Below, in pieces: positions 32,518-42,099 of a stretch of 64,000 nt of DNA; the first letter of the stretch is position 1, and each line of letters opens with the position of its first letter. Under the pieces are notes generated by a model, which was given only the letters and a program-made list of their open reading frames with translations, made no database searches and had not been told where the DNA came from. The stretch is taken from the NCBI RefSeq assembly GCF_010725725.1, contig NZ_AP022599.1:4340001-4404000 (forward strand), in the 5' to 3' direction. The position numbers and the translations under genes are program-made. Origin of the DNA: Mycolicibacterium pulveris (GTDB lineage Bacteria > Actinomycetota > Actinomycetes > Mycobacteriales > Mycobacteriaceae).

Positions 32518-34302
32518 ATGGGTGCACCGCTTGAATTTTGCTCGAAGCGAAGCGTGGTCGCCGTGCTGGCGTCCGGAATCGTCATCTCGCTGACAGCCCT
32601 TACCGGTGGTATCGCACCGGCTCTGGCCCAGCCGGATTCCGACGACTCGAGTGGCCCGACGACCACCGTCATGGTTCCCCAGCCGAAGAAGGACGCGCCG
32701 GAGCCAAAACAAGAGGCGCCGAGACGCCAGTCTCCGCAGCAGCCGGCCCAGGCTCCGGCTGCAGAGGCTCCGCAGACACAGGCCCCGCAGCCGCAGACAC
32801 AGGCCCCAAAGACGCAGACGCAGGCCCCGGCCGTCGTCGCGCCGGAGCCTGAACCGCAGCCGCAGACCCAGGCTCCGCAGCCGCAGACCCAGGCGCCGCA
32901 GACGCAGACCCAGGCTCCGAAGATGCAGACCCAGGCGCCGCAGACGCAGACCCAGGCTCCGAAGACCGCCGTCACCACGGAGCCGAAGACTGCTGTGACC
33001 ACGGAGCCGGGGACCACCGAGCCGGCGCCTACCAGCGAAGCGAAGCCGTCGACCGCCGCCGAGCGTTCGCCGGCCGGCTCCGCTGCGCCCAGCACCGAGA
33101 GCCAGGCCGCGCGCACCACGGAAGCGGACCGCGATGCCCCGCAGACGTCGGGCACGTCGGTGCCGCCGTCCGAGGCGATGATGCCGGCGACCGAAACCAG
33201 TGACGCGCCGTCATCGCGCAGCGAGGCACCGGCCAGCGAATCGGAGACCAGCGAGTCGAAGACCAACGAGTCGAATGAATCCGAGGCCCGCAGCGAGGAC
33301 TCCGAGACGCCGACGGTGTCGATCTCGCAGGCCGCCAAGGAGATCGAGACACTGGCGCCCAAGACCCTCGAAGCCCCGGTCGAGGACGTGCAGCTGGCCA
33401 AGAGCGCCGAACCGATCTTCGAGCCGCAGCCCGAACCTGCTGCCGCCGAGGACGTCGCGGCCTTCGCCAACTCGATCGAAACCAGCCTGAAGATCCCCGG
33501 GCTGGACGTCGGGGCCAGCGCCAAGACCGAGTTCGGTGTCGAGCGCCGCATCGAGCGTCGCGAGGTCGAGTTCATCAGCAACGTGCGCCAGTGGCGTCCG
33601 GAATGGATCGAGTACGACGAGTACTACCGGCCCATCATCGCCAACCCGTTCCGGGCTCCGGTGCGCATCGTCTACGTCTACGACATGCGGCCGCGGATCA
33701 TGTACATCCCGCCGCTGTCACGGATCGTGCTGGAAGCGGCCCGGTTCGCCGCCTACAGCTTCACCGCGGCGATCCTGGCCCCGGTCAACGCGGCCATCGA
33801 CACCACGCAGGCCATCACCAACATCGCGGTGGGCAGCTTCTTCGGCGGCGGTTACTACCCGGGCGTCGGGGTGCCGTTGCCGCCGCCTCCGCCGCCGGTG
33901 CTGCGCTACGACAACGTGCCCGTGCAGGTGCGCTACTCGGATGCGGTGTACGAGCCGTTCCGGGTCCGCCGGATCGTCGACGTCGGCGAGGACGCCCGCT
34001 TCGGTGAGCGCAAGGTGCTGCTCGACGGTGCGACACCGGCATGGGGTGTGTGGACCCAGACGCCGTCCGGCGAACGGCAATTCGAGGTGCACCGCACCCA
34101 GCAGTTCCCGGGCCTCGAGGAACCCCAAGAGGGTCCGCTGCCGGGCGACTACCGCCTCCGGTTGGCGTCGGATGAGTCGTCCTCGGCCGGCCTGACCGGG
34201 CGCGACGTGTTCCTGATGGTCGCGGCCGGCGTGATCGGCACGCTCGGATTCGGCGCCATCGGCATGGCGTTCTACCTCGGACGCCGGCGGCCAGAGCACT
34301 GA
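32518..34302 (+). CDS. Cell-surface protein with QTQAP repeats and C-terminal membrane anchor
   Basis: 594 residues. A signal peptide (to about residue 40, ALAQ-PD) is followed by a long Pro/Gln/Thr/Ala/Ser/Glu-rich region with heptad-like QTQAPxx repeats at residues 86-150. A folded part with many Tyr/Arg/Pro residues (around 345-560) comes next, then a transmembrane helix (about 567-588) and RRRPEH. AAAGGAG precedes the ATG. The layout is that of a wall-spanning, membrane-anchored protein; no enzymatic domain is recognised. Confidence 0.72.
   Translation: MGAPLEFCSKRSVVAVLASGIVISLTALTGGIAPALAQPDSDDSSGPTTTVMVPQPKKDAPEPKQEAPRRQSPQQPAQAPAAEAPQTQAPQPQTQAPKTQTQAPAVVAPEPEPQPQTQAPQPQTQAPQTQTQAPKMQTQAPQTQTQAPKTAVTTEPKTAVTTEPGTTEPAPTSEAKPSTAAERSPAGSAAPSTESQAARTTEADRDAPQTSGTSVPPSEAMMPATETSDAPSSRSEAPASESETSESKTNESNESEARSEDSETPTVSISQAAKEIETLAPKTLEAPVEDVQLAKSAEPIFEPQPEPAAAEDVAAFANSIETSLKIPGLDVGASAKTEFGVERRIERREVEFISNVRQWRPEWIEYDEYYRPIIANPFRAPVRIVYVYDMRPRIMYIPPLSRIVLEAARFAAYSFTAAILAPVNAAIDTTQAITNIAVGSFFGGGYYPGVGVPLPPPPPPVLRYDNVPVQVRYSDAVYEPFRVRRIVDVGEDARFGERKVLLDGATPAWGVWTQTPSGERQFEVHRTQQFPGLEEPQEGPLPGDYRLRLASDESSSAGLTGRDVFLMVAAGVIGTLGFGAIGMAFYLGRRRPEH
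32773..32967 (+). repeat. 21-base tandem repeats encoding QTQAPxx
   Basis: Inside the surface-protein gene, CAGACCCAGGC-type units repeat with a 21-base period. Alternate units (QTQAPQT and QTQAPKx) give a 42-base higher-order period. Such arrays change length by slippage. Confidence 0.8.
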
Positions 34303-34367
34303 GATCGCGCCGCGGGCATCGCTCCAGAACGTGCATCGCCGTCAATTAGGTGATGCATGATGGGGCG

Positions 34368-36011
34368 ATGCCCGAGGTTCGCGTAGGACCGCTGCTCCGC
34401 CACGTCGGCGAGACCGACGCGACCATCTGGGTCGAGACAGATGCGCCGTGCGAAGTCGAGATCCTCGGGCACCGGGCGGACACGTTCGAGGTCGAGGGGC
34501 ATCATTTCGCGATCGTCTGCGTGACCGGGCTGGACCCGGACCGCGAGCATCCCTACGAGCTTCACCTCGACGGCCAGATGGCCTGGCCGCCAGCGGATTA
34601 CGAGCTGCCGCAGCCGCGGGTGCGGTTGATGCCGCGTGACGGCTCGTTGCGGCTGTTGTTCGGGTCGTGCCGTGCGTCGGCCCCGCACCACCCGCCCTAC
34701 ACCTACCAACACTGGTGGCACCCGAAGGGCAAGGGCGTCGACGTGTTGCGCACCTACGGCCTGCGCATGCTGCGTCAGCCGTCGGCGTTGTGGCCCGACG
34801 CGTTGCTGATGATGGGCGACCAGCTCTACGCCGATCAGGTCAACGACACGATCAAGGATCTCGTCGCCGACCGTGAGGTGCACGCCGACGGCCCGGTCGA
34901 GGTGCTCGAGGACTTCGAGGAGTACTGCATCGGCTACTGGGACGCCTGGCGCGATCCCGTTGTGCGGTGGATGCTTTCGACCATCCCGACGTCGATGATG
35001 TTCGACGACCACGAGATCAACGACAAGTGGAACACGTCGCAGGCGTGGCTGGAGGAGAAGCGCAGGACCGACTGGTATCAGACCCGGATCATCGGCGGGC
35101 TGATGGCCTATTGGATCTATCAGCACCTCGGCAACATGACGCCCGCCGAGCTGGCCGAAGACCAGACATTTCAACGAGTCGTGAAAACCCGGCAGGGCGT
35201 GGAGCCGATCCGGGAGCTCGCGCTGATGGCGGAAAAAGACGACGGGGTATCGCATTTCAGCATGTGCCGCGATCTCGGTGCGGCGCGGCTGATCGTCGTT
35301 GACGCCCGTTCGGGGCGGCAACTTACGCCGGGGCACCGCCGGGTCACCACCGACGACGAGTGGGCCTGGATCACCGCCAACGCCGACGGCAACTACCAGC
35401 ATCTGCTGTTCGCCAGTTCACTGCCGATCCTGTTGCCCTACGGCATGCACCACATCGAGGCCTGGTCGGAGGCCGTCGGCGACGGTGCGTGGGGCAGGCG
35501 GCTGGCCGGGCTGGGGGAGAAGGTGCGCATGGCCGCCAACCTCGACCACTGGGCGTGCTTTCAGGATAGCTTCCGAGGCTTCGAGGATCTGGTCATCGAG
35601 GTGGCCGGCGGCAAGCGCGGATCGGCGCCCGACTCGATGGTGCTGTTCGGCGGCGACGTGCACCACTGCTGGGTGAGCGAGGTCGAGCTGCCCGACGAAA
35701 CCGCCAACGCCGGCACCAAGATCTGGCAGGTGGTGTGCTCGGGGCTGCGCAAGGAGCCGTCGGCGATCGAACGGGTCGTGCTGCGGCTAGGCCACACCCG
35801 GTTCGTCGAGGCCGTCGGCAAGGCGCTCGTGCGGACCACCAAGGTGGGGATGCCGCGGCTTCGGTGGCGACCCGTCACCGTGCCGCACTTTCGCAACCAG
35901 ATCGGCACGCTGGAGATCGCGGGCGGCGAGATGGGTGTGCGCATCGAAGCCGTCACCGGAAACTGGCGCAAGCCACGGCTGACCACCGTGATCGAGCACA
36001 AACTGCTCTGA
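34368..36011 (+). CDS. PhoD-like alkaline phosphatase family protein
   Basis: 547 residues. An N-terminal beta-sandwich (RVGPLLRHVGETDATIWVE) precedes a metallophosphatase domain with LFGSCRAS, MMGDQLYADQ, MFDDHEINDKW and FGGDVHHCW, the metal-ligand motifs of PhoD-like enzymes. There is no Tat or Sec signal, so the protein appears cytoplasmic, unlike classical PhoD. ATG 34368 is the likely start; ATG 34350 is in frame. An inverted repeat follows the stop. Confidence 0.83.
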   Translation: MPEVRVGPLLRHVGETDATIWVETDAPCEVEILGHRADTFEVEGHHFAIVCVTGLDPDREHPYELHLDGQMAWPPADYELPQPRVRLMPRDGSLRLLFGSCRASAPHHPPYTYQHWWHPKGKGVDVLRTYGLRMLRQPSALWPDALLMMGDQLYADQVNDTIKDLVADREVHADGPVEVLEDFEEYCIGYWDAWRDPVVRWMLSTIPTSMMFDDHEINDKWNTSQAWLEEKRRTDWYQTRIIGGLMAYWIYQHLGNMTPAELAEDQTFQRVVKTRQGVEPIRELALMAEKDDGVSHFSMCRDLGAARLIVVDARSGRQLTPGHRRVTTDDEWAWITANADGNYQHLLFASSLPILLPYGMHHIEAWSEAVGDGAWGRRLAGLGEKVRMAANLDHWACFQDSFRGFEDLVIEVAGGKRGSAPDSMVLFGGDVHHCWVSEVELPDETANAGTKIWQVVCSGLRKEPSAIERVVLRLGHTRFVEAVGKALVRTTKVGMPRLRWRPVTVPHFRNQIGTLEIAGGEMGVRIEAVTGNWRKPRLTTVIEHKLL

Positions 36012-36028
36012 CTTCGGCGATCTCGGCC

Positions 36029-36091
36029 CGCCGAAATCTGCACCAGGGTCGCGATCTTACGAAAACCACAGCCCTGGTGCAGAATTCGGCG
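36029..36091. repeat. Long inverted repeat between convergent genes, likely bidirectional terminator
   Basis: Twenty-base arms (36029-36048 and 36072-36091) with one mismatch. The left arm reads GCCGAAATCTGCACCAGGG from 36030. It lies between the PhoD-like gene and the convergent SDR gene. The GCCGAAATC end resembles that of the repeat at 63521-63569. Confidence 0.6.
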
Positions 36092-36127
36092 CAAACCAAG
36101 TAACGGGGGCCATCCGCCGCAACCTCG

Positions 36128-36868
36128 TTAGCCCGCGCCTTTCCCGTTGTTGACCCGATACACCGCGCCGTGGATCGCGGCGGCGTCGTCGCTGGCGAGG
36201 AACGCGATCGCCTTGGCGACGTCGACGGTGTCCATGAAGCCGCGCGGCGAGGCGATCCGCATGATCAGATCCCAGTCGGCGCCCTCGGGTGCGGTGAACT
36301 CGGTGGTCTGCGCGGTCGGCATTCCCCCCGGGCAGACGGCGTTCACGCGAATCTTCTCTTTCGTGTACTCGACGGCCAGGGCACGGGTCAGGCCGATCAG
36401 CCCGTGTTTGGCAGCGCAGTAGCCCGCCGAGTACACCTCGCCTTCCACGCCCGCGATCGAGGCGACGTTGACGATGTTGCCGCCGCTCTCCAGCAGATGC
36501 GGCAGCGCCGCGCGGCACAGGTAGAACGGCCCGTTCAGGTTGACCGCCAGATCGCGGTCCCAGTCCTCGTCGGTCACCGTCGTGGTGTGGCGCATCTGGT
36601 GAAAGCCCGCGACGTTGACCAGGACGTCGAGCCGGCCGAACGCTGCGACGCACTGCGACACCGCGTCGAGGCACGCCTGCGACGAGGTGACGTCAACCGA
36701 GGCGTACCGGCCGCCCGGCACGTCGGCGAAGACCCCCGCCATCCGTTCGGCGTCGCGCGCGATCCCGAACACCGTCGCGCCGCGCTGGGCGAACAACTGC
36801 GCGACCGCGGCGCCCAAGCCCGCCGACGCGCCGGTGACCAATGTGACCTTGCCGCCGAGTTGAGTCAT
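36128..36868 (-). CDS. Short-chain dehydrogenase/reductase (SDR)
   Basis: 246 residues with TGASAGLG, NVAG, a VASIAG serine segment and YCAAK. A classical NAD(P)-dependent SDR that ends without the common IDGG pattern (RVNNGKGAG instead). It is monocistronic, 80 bases upstream of the transporter operon end. The substrate is unknown. Confidence 0.86.
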   Translation of the reverse strand: MTQLGGKVTLVTGASAGLGAAVAQLFAQRGATVFGIARDAERMAGVFADVPGGRYASVDVTSSQACLDAVSQCVAAFGRLDVLVNVAGFHQMRHTTTVTDEDWDRDLAVNLNGPFYLCRAALPHLLESGGNIVNVASIAGVEGEVYSAGYCAAKHGLIGLTRALAVEYTKEKIRVNAVCPGGMPTAQTTEFTAPEGADWDLIMRIASPRGFMDTVDVAKAIAFLASDDAAAIHGAVYRVNNGKGAG

Positions 36869-36948
36869 GGTTCAAGACCTTCTCACGCCCACCCGCGCGC
36901 CAGCGTGAAGCCACGGTTGTTCGATCGCCGCCGCAGCGACCCGGAATG

Positions 36949-38574
36949 CTATTTCGGCGGGGTGGTGGACGGAGTGGAGGGCGGGACGGCGGCCAGCAGC
37001 TCGCGGGTGTAGTCGTGTTCGGGCGCGGCGAACAACTCGGCGGCCGGACGGTATTCGACCCGGGTACCGTCGCGCAGCACCAGAACGTCGTGGCTCATCC
37101 GCTGCACGATCGCCAGGTCATGCGCGATGAACAGGTAGGTCAACCCCAGCTCACGCTGCAGCCGGGTCAGCAAATCCAACACCCGCGCCTGTACCGAAAC
37201 ATCAAGTGAGGCAGTGGCTTCGTCGAGGATGACCAGATCCGGTTCGCCGGCCAGCGCCCGTGCGATCGACACGCGTTGACGCTCACCGCCGGACAGCTCA
37301 TGCGGATAGCGGCTGGCGAACGACGCCGAGAGCCCGACCAGCTCGAGCAACTCGCTCACCCGAGCCCTGCGCGCCTGTCGGCTCCGCGCAATCTTGTGTA
37401 CCTTCAGCGGCTCTGCGATCGAAACACCCACGCGAACGCGGGGATTCAAAGACGAGAACGGATCCTGGAAGACCATGCTGATCCGCCTGCGCAACGCCTT
37501 GACCGCGGATCGACGCACCCCGAGCACGTCGGCACCGCCGATCGTGACGCTACCGGCGTCGGGCTTGACCAGACCGGTCAGCGCGGCCGCGACCGTCGAC
37601 TTGCCCGAACCCGATTCCCCGACCAGCCCCAGCGTGGTGCCCCGCCGGATCCGAAACGACAAACGGTCCACCGCGTGCACGGTCCGCGTGCCGATCGGCG
37701 TGCTCACCCGGTAGCGCACGTCGAGGCCGTCGACGTCCAGCAGCACCTCGGCACCGGTGACCGGCGCCGGCCCGGCGTGCCCGACCAGCGGCCGGGCGTC
37801 CAGCAGTTCGCGGGTGTAGGGATGCTGTGGGCGGTCGAAGATGTCGACGATGCCCGCCTGTTCGACCGCCGAACCGTCCTGAAGCACCGTGACGTCGTCG
37901 GCCACCTGGCCGATCACGCCGAGGTCGTGGCTGATCCAGATCACCGCGGTGGCGAAGTCACGCTGTAGATCGCGTACCAGCCCGACGATCTGCGCCTGCG
38001 TCGTGACGTCGAGCGCGGTGGTCGGTTCGTCGGCGATCAGCAGCTGTGGGCTGCACGCCAACGCGACCGCGATCATCACCCGCTGCCGCTGCCCACCGGA
38101 GAGCTGATGGGGATAGCTGTCCAGCCGCGACTCCGGCTGCGGCAGCCCGACGGCCTCCAGCAGCTCCAGTGCCCGGGCTCGTGCCTCCCGTCGAGTCGAA
38201 CGGCGGTGCGTCTCAACGGATTCGGTGATCTGACGGCCGATGGTCAGCAGCGGGTTCAGCGACGTGGAAGGGTCCTGGAACACGAAGCCGATCCGGCCGC
38301 CGTGCACGCTGCGCAACACGCGCGCCGACGCGCCGACAAGCTGCACGGCGCCCGTGCCGTTCGTGCTGCCCAGTGTGCTGGTGCCGGCGACGACGGCACC
38401 CGGCGCATCGAGGAGCCCGGTCGCGGCCAGCGCGGTCATCGTCTTGCCGGACCCGGACTCGCCGACGATGCCCAACGTCTGCTCGGCTTCGACGTCGAAC
38501 GAGACGCCGCGCACGATCTCGCGACGCCCGATCGCCACCCGCAGGTCGCGCACGCTCAAGGTGGGATCGGTCAC
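36949..38574 (-). CDS. Peptide/nickel-type ABC transporter, fused double ATP-binding protein
   Basis: 541 residues with two complete ABC domains: GESGSGKT Walker A motifs in both, signature LSGGQRQR in the first and LSGGERQR in the second, and matching Walker B segments (LLIADEP, LVILDEA). This is a DppD-DppF-like fusion that powers import by the two permeases. GTG 38574 overlaps the permease stop as GTGA. It is the last gene of the operon. Confidence 0.93.
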   Translation of the reverse strand: MTDPTLSVRDLRVAIGRREIVRGVSFDVEAEQTLGIVGESGSGKTMTALAATGLLDAPGAVVAGTSTLGSTNGTGAVQLVGASARVLRSVHGGRIGFVFQDPSTSLNPLLTIGRQITESVETHRRSTRREARARALELLEAVGLPQPESRLDSYPHQLSGGQRQRVMIAVALACSPQLLIADEPTTALDVTTQAQIVGLVRDLQRDFATAVIWISHDLGVIGQVADDVTVLQDGSAVEQAGIVDIFDRPQHPYTRELLDARPLVGHAGPAPVTGAEVLLDVDGLDVRYRVSTPIGTRTVHAVDRLSFRIRRGTTLGLVGESGSGKSTVAAALTGLVKPDAGSVTIGGADVLGVRRSAVKALRRRISMVFQDPFSSLNPRVRVGVSIAEPLKVHKIARSRQARRARVSELLELVGLSASFASRYPHELSGGERQRVSIARALAGEPDLVILDEATASLDVSVQARVLDLLTRLQRELGLTYLFIAHDLAIVQRMSHDVLVLRDGTRVEYRPAAELFAAPEHDYTRELLAAVPPSTPSTTPPK

Positions 38575-39452
38575 TGGTTTCTCCGCGCCTCGATCAGCGT
38601 GCGGCGCTTGGGATCCAGCACATCCCGAAGCCCGTCGCCGAGCAGGTTGAACGCCAGCACCATCACGACGATCGCGGCGCCGGGAACCACCGCCATCCAC
38701 CAGGCCAACGTCACAAAGCCCTGCGAATCGAAGATCATCCGCCCCAGTGACGGCTGCGGCGGCTGCAGACCCAGCCCGAGGAACGACAACGCCGCCTCGG
38801 CGAGGATGGCGAACGCCAACGACAGCGACGTCTGCACCACCAGCGGTCCGGCGATGTTCGGCAGGATGTGGCGCCCAAGGATGTAACCGCTTCCGGTGCC
38901 CATGCTCTGTGACGCCGCGACGAACGGTTCCGAACGCACGCTCAACGTGCTGCCCCTGGCCACCCGGGCGAAGATCGGCGTGTAGACGATGCCGATCGCC
39001 AACATCGTCGTCGCCACCCCCGGGCCCAGGATCGCCACCACCGCCAACGCCAGAATCAGCACCGGAAAGGCGAACATCACGTCGACGACGCGCATGAGCA
39101 CCGCGTCCAGCCACCCGCCGCGGTAACCGGAGACCACCCCGATGATCACGCCGGCGATCGCCGCGAACGCCACGCTGACCACCGCCACCCGCAGCGACGC
39201 CTGGATCGCGACCAGCACACGCGACAACACGTCGCGCCCTAGCTCGTCGGTGCCGAACCAGTGCGCACCGCTCGGCGGCCGCAGCGCGTTGGGCACGTCC
39301 ACATCGTTGACGCCGTACGGGGCAAGCCAATCCGCGCCGAGCGCGACGCACACGATGACCGCGAGCGCCGCCGCGCTGACGGCCGTCACCGGGTTACGCA
39401 GCAGCAGCCGCCACGACGCCACCCGCGTTCCCCGGTCCGCGTCGGCGCTCAT
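38571..39452 (-). CDS. ABC transporter permease, DppC-like
   Basis: 293 residues, about six transmembrane helices, with HWFGTDELGRDVLSR and the ABC-interacting loop (AASQSMGTGSGYIL). The N-terminal segment before the first helix matches the OppC N-terminal domain. ATG 39452 overlaps the preceding permease stop as ATGA. A longer upstream frame was rejected as non-coding. Confidence 0.92.
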   Translation of the reverse strand: MSADADRGTRVASWRLLLRNPVTAVSAAALAVIVCVALGADWLAPYGVNDVDVPNALRPPSGAHWFGTDELGRDVLSRVLVAIQASLRVAVVSVAFAAIAGVIIGVVSGYRGGWLDAVLMRVVDVMFAFPVLILALAVVAILGPGVATTMLAIGIVYTPIFARVARGSTLSVRSEPFVAASQSMGTGSGYILGRHILPNIAGPLVVQTSLSLAFAILAEAALSFLGLGLQPPQPSLGRMIFDSQGFVTLAWWMAVVPGAAIVVMVLAFNLLGDGLRDVLDPKRRTLIEARRNQ

Positions 39453-40417
39453 GACAGCCGGATCCTCGGGTCGACGACGGCGTACAACGCGTCCACGATC
39501 AAGTTGATGAGCAGAAACAAAGCGGCGATCAGCAGCACCGCGCCCTGGATCACCGGGTAATCCCGTGCGGCAACGGCGTTGTACACCAGCCGGCCCAGCC
39601 CCGGCCACGCGAAGACCACCTCGACCACGATGACCCCGCCGAGGATCGTCGCCAGCTGGATGCCGGTGATGGTCAACACCGGGATGAGCGCGTTGCGCAC
39701 CGTGTGGCGGAAGGTGACCACCGCGGGCGGCAGACCCTTCGACCTCGCGGTGCGGACGTAGCCGGTGGCCGCGACCTCCAGCACCGCCGAACGCACGTAG
39801 CGGGTCATGATCGCCGCGGCCACCAGACCAACCGTCAACGCGGGCAACACGATATGACGCAACCAGCCCGCCGGGTCCTCCAGCAGCGGCCGGTAGCCCG
39901 ACGTCGGCAGCCAGCCTAGCGTCGTCGCGAACAGCCCGATCAACAGAATGCCCATCCAGAAGTCGGGAATCGAGACACCGAACTGACTGGCCACCCGCAC
40001 GATCGTGTCGCTGAGCCGGCCTTCGTGCAGCGCCGAGAAAATGCCGGCGGGCAGCGCGATGAGCAGCGCGATGAGAATACCGACCACCGCGAGAGACACT
40101 GTGGCAGGAAGCCGTTCGAGCAGGATCAGCGTCACCGGGTCACCGTTGCGAAAGCTCACCCCCAGATCGCCCGTCAACGCCGAGCCGAGATAGCCGAAGA
40201 ACTGCTCGAGCATCGGCTTGTCCAGCCCGCTGGCCTGGCGCAGCGCCGCGTAGGCCTCCGGCGTGTAGCGGGTGCCCAACGCGATGCGGACCGGATCACC
40301 GGGCACCAGGTGCACCAGCGCGAACACCACCACCAGCACGCCGACCATCACCACCGCCGAATACAGCAGCCGGCGCGCCAGAAACCGGACCACCGGATGC
40401 GTCAGCACGCGGGTCAT
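39449..40417 (-). CDS. ABC transporter permease, DppB-like
   Basis: 322 residues and about six transmembrane helices. VHLVPGDPVRIALG and the loop YVRTARSKGLPP followed by HTVRNALIPV are typical of DppB/OppB. It overlaps the solute-binding protein stop by four bases (ATGA). It pairs with the DppC-like permease to form the channel. Confidence 0.92.
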   Translation of the reverse strand: MTRVLTHPVVRFLARRLLYSAVVMVGVLVVVFALVHLVPGDPVRIALGTRYTPEAYAALRQASGLDKPMLEQFFGYLGSALTGDLGVSFRNGDPVTLILLERLPATVSLAVVGILIALLIALPAGIFSALHEGRLSDTIVRVASQFGVSIPDFWMGILLIGLFATTLGWLPTSGYRPLLEDPAGWLRHIVLPALTVGLVAAAIMTRYVRSAVLEVAATGYVRTARSKGLPPAVVTFRHTVRNALIPVLTITGIQLATILGGVIVVEVVFAWPGLGRLVYNAVAARDYPVIQGAVLLIAALFLLINLIVDALYAVVDPRIRLS

Positions 40418-41946
40418 CGGTTGTCTCCGTGCGCCAGATCGGCCGTGCGGAACCGGACGGCGGCATCGCGGCGGGCGTGGTACCCGCTCAGCTCGGGTGT
40501 CCACGCCTGGATCACCGACGGGTTGTACAAGAAGATGTAGCTGACCTTGTCGGCGATCAACGCGGCGGCGCTGTCGTACAACGCGCCCCGCGCCTGCCGG
40601 TCGGTCTCCACCCGGCCGGCGTCCAGCAGCCGATCGACCTCGGGATCGGAGAACTTCTGCGCGTTGCTGGTGCCCTGTGAGTGGTGCTGGGCGTAGTAGA
40701 AGTCGTCGGGGTCGATGTTGCCCAGCCAGCCCATCATCAGCATGTCGAAATCGCCGGTGTTCTGCTCGTCGAGCCAGGTGGCGAAGTCGACGGTGCGGAT
40801 GTTCACCGTGATCCCAAGCGGCGCAAGGTTGTCGGCGACGATCTGCGCGGCGGTGACGGTTTCCGGGTACTCGCTGGTGACCAGCAGGTCGAGGTCGACG
40901 TCGCCGACGCCGGCATCCTCGAGCAGCGACCGGGCGGTGTCCAGGTCGTAGCGGTACCGGTCATAGGGGGTGTACCACGGGTTGCCTTCGGGGATCGCGA
41001 GCTGGTTCGCGGTCGCGGTGCCGTAGCTGGTGGCCGCCACGATCGCGGCGCGGTCGATGCCGTAGGCGATCGCCTGACGCGCCCGCACGTCATTCCAGGG
41101 TGCGCGGGCTTCGTTGAGCGCCAGGTACCAGTAGTCGTTGCTTTCGGTCACCGCCAGCGTGATCGAGTCGTCGTCGCGCAGCTGCGCGACGCGTTGGGTG
41201 GGCACCGCGTCGGTCCAGTCGATCTCACCGGCCTGCAGCGCCGACAACGCGGTGGAAGGCTCGGAGATAAACCGGAAGGTGACACCCGAAATGGGCGGTG
41301 CCCCATCCCAATACGACCGGTTGGCCCTTAGCGTGATCGAGTCACCGCTCTTCTGGCCCACGAACTCGAACGGGCCGGTGCCGACCGGGTGGGTGGCGAT
41401 CTGACCGCTTTCGACGTTGCGGCGCGACACGATGGCCATGCCCTTGAAACCGCCGAGATTGGTCAGCAGGTTCGGCGTCGGCCGGTCGAGGTGAACGACG
41501 ACGGTCAGCGGGTCGGCCGCTGTGACATCGGCGACGGCGCTGAACTTGTCGACGTTGGCCAGCTTCTCGACGATGATCCGACGGTAGGAGTAGACGACGT
41601 CGTCGGCCGTGAACGGGCTGCCGTCGTGGAACGTGACACCGGGGCGCAGCCGAAACGTCCACGTGAGCTGGTCGGGGCTGACGTCCCACGACTCGGCGAG
41701 CGCCGGCCGCATCTCCAGGTTCTCGTCGGGCTCGACCAGCGTGTCGAAGACGTTCTCCAACACCTCGAACGAGAAGTACGCGGTCGTCTTGTGCGGGTCG
41801 AGCAGGTCGGGCTCACCGGAGATGGCGGCGATGAGGTTGCCCGACATGTCGTCCCCGAGATCGACGCGCTGACCGGTCGAACACGCGACGAGACAGAGCA
41901 GGACGCCGATGGTGGCGACAGCCGCCGCCACCGCCAGCCGCTTCAT
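40414..41946 (-). CDS. Peptide/nickel-type ABC transporter solute-binding lipoprotein
   Basis: 510 residues. The lipobox LVAC gives a lipidated Cys near residue 22, followed by an SBP family 5 fold with MRPALAESWDVS, LRPGVTFHDGSPFTADDVVYS and GTGPF motifs. It captures the ligand outside the membrane and feeds the downstream permeases. It is the first gene of the operon. Family 5 proteins bind peptides, nickel complexes or sugars; the specificity is not readable here. Confidence 0.92.
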   Translation of the reverse strand: MKRLAVAAAVATIGVLLCLVACSTGQRVDLGDDMSGNLIAAISGEPDLLDPHKTTAYFSFEVLENVFDTLVEPDENLEMRPALAESWDVSPDQLTWTFRLRPGVTFHDGSPFTADDVVYSYRRIIVEKLANVDKFSAVADVTAADPLTVVVHLDRPTPNLLTNLGGFKGMAIVSRRNVESGQIATHPVGTGPFEFVGQKSGDSITLRANRSYWDGAPPISGVTFRFISEPSTALSALQAGEIDWTDAVPTQRVAQLRDDDSITLAVTESNDYWYLALNEARAPWNDVRARQAIAYGIDRAAIVAATSYGTATANQLAIPEGNPWYTPYDRYRYDLDTARSLLEDAGVGDVDLDLLVTSEYPETVTAAQIVADNLAPLGITVNIRTVDFATWLDEQNTGDFDMLMMGWLGNIDPDDFYYAQHHSQGTSNAQKFSDPEVDRLLDAGRVETDRQARGALYDSAAALIADKVSYIFLYNPSVIQAWTPELSGYHARRDAAVRFRTADLAHGDNR

Positions 41947-42099
41947 GTGTCATCACCCCGGACGTCTGCCCCCGCGTTTCTACCCGCTGGCACCGCCGCC
42001 GCAAACGGGGGCCGGTGAAACAGGTGACGGGTCTGTGTTCACACTGACATACTCGACGCGGTTCGACGTCCGAGACGCTGGGTTGAAGGGGTGCACATC

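Noticed and set aside
32773..32967. Possible CRISPR-like direct repeats
   Set aside because: The units are contiguous, in frame and encode QTQAP; there are no spacers.
38575..39351. N-terminal extension of the fused ABC ATPase frame
   Set aside because: It overlaps the DppC-like permease in a different frame; GTG 38574 forms the expected GTGA overlap and starts the first ABC domain.
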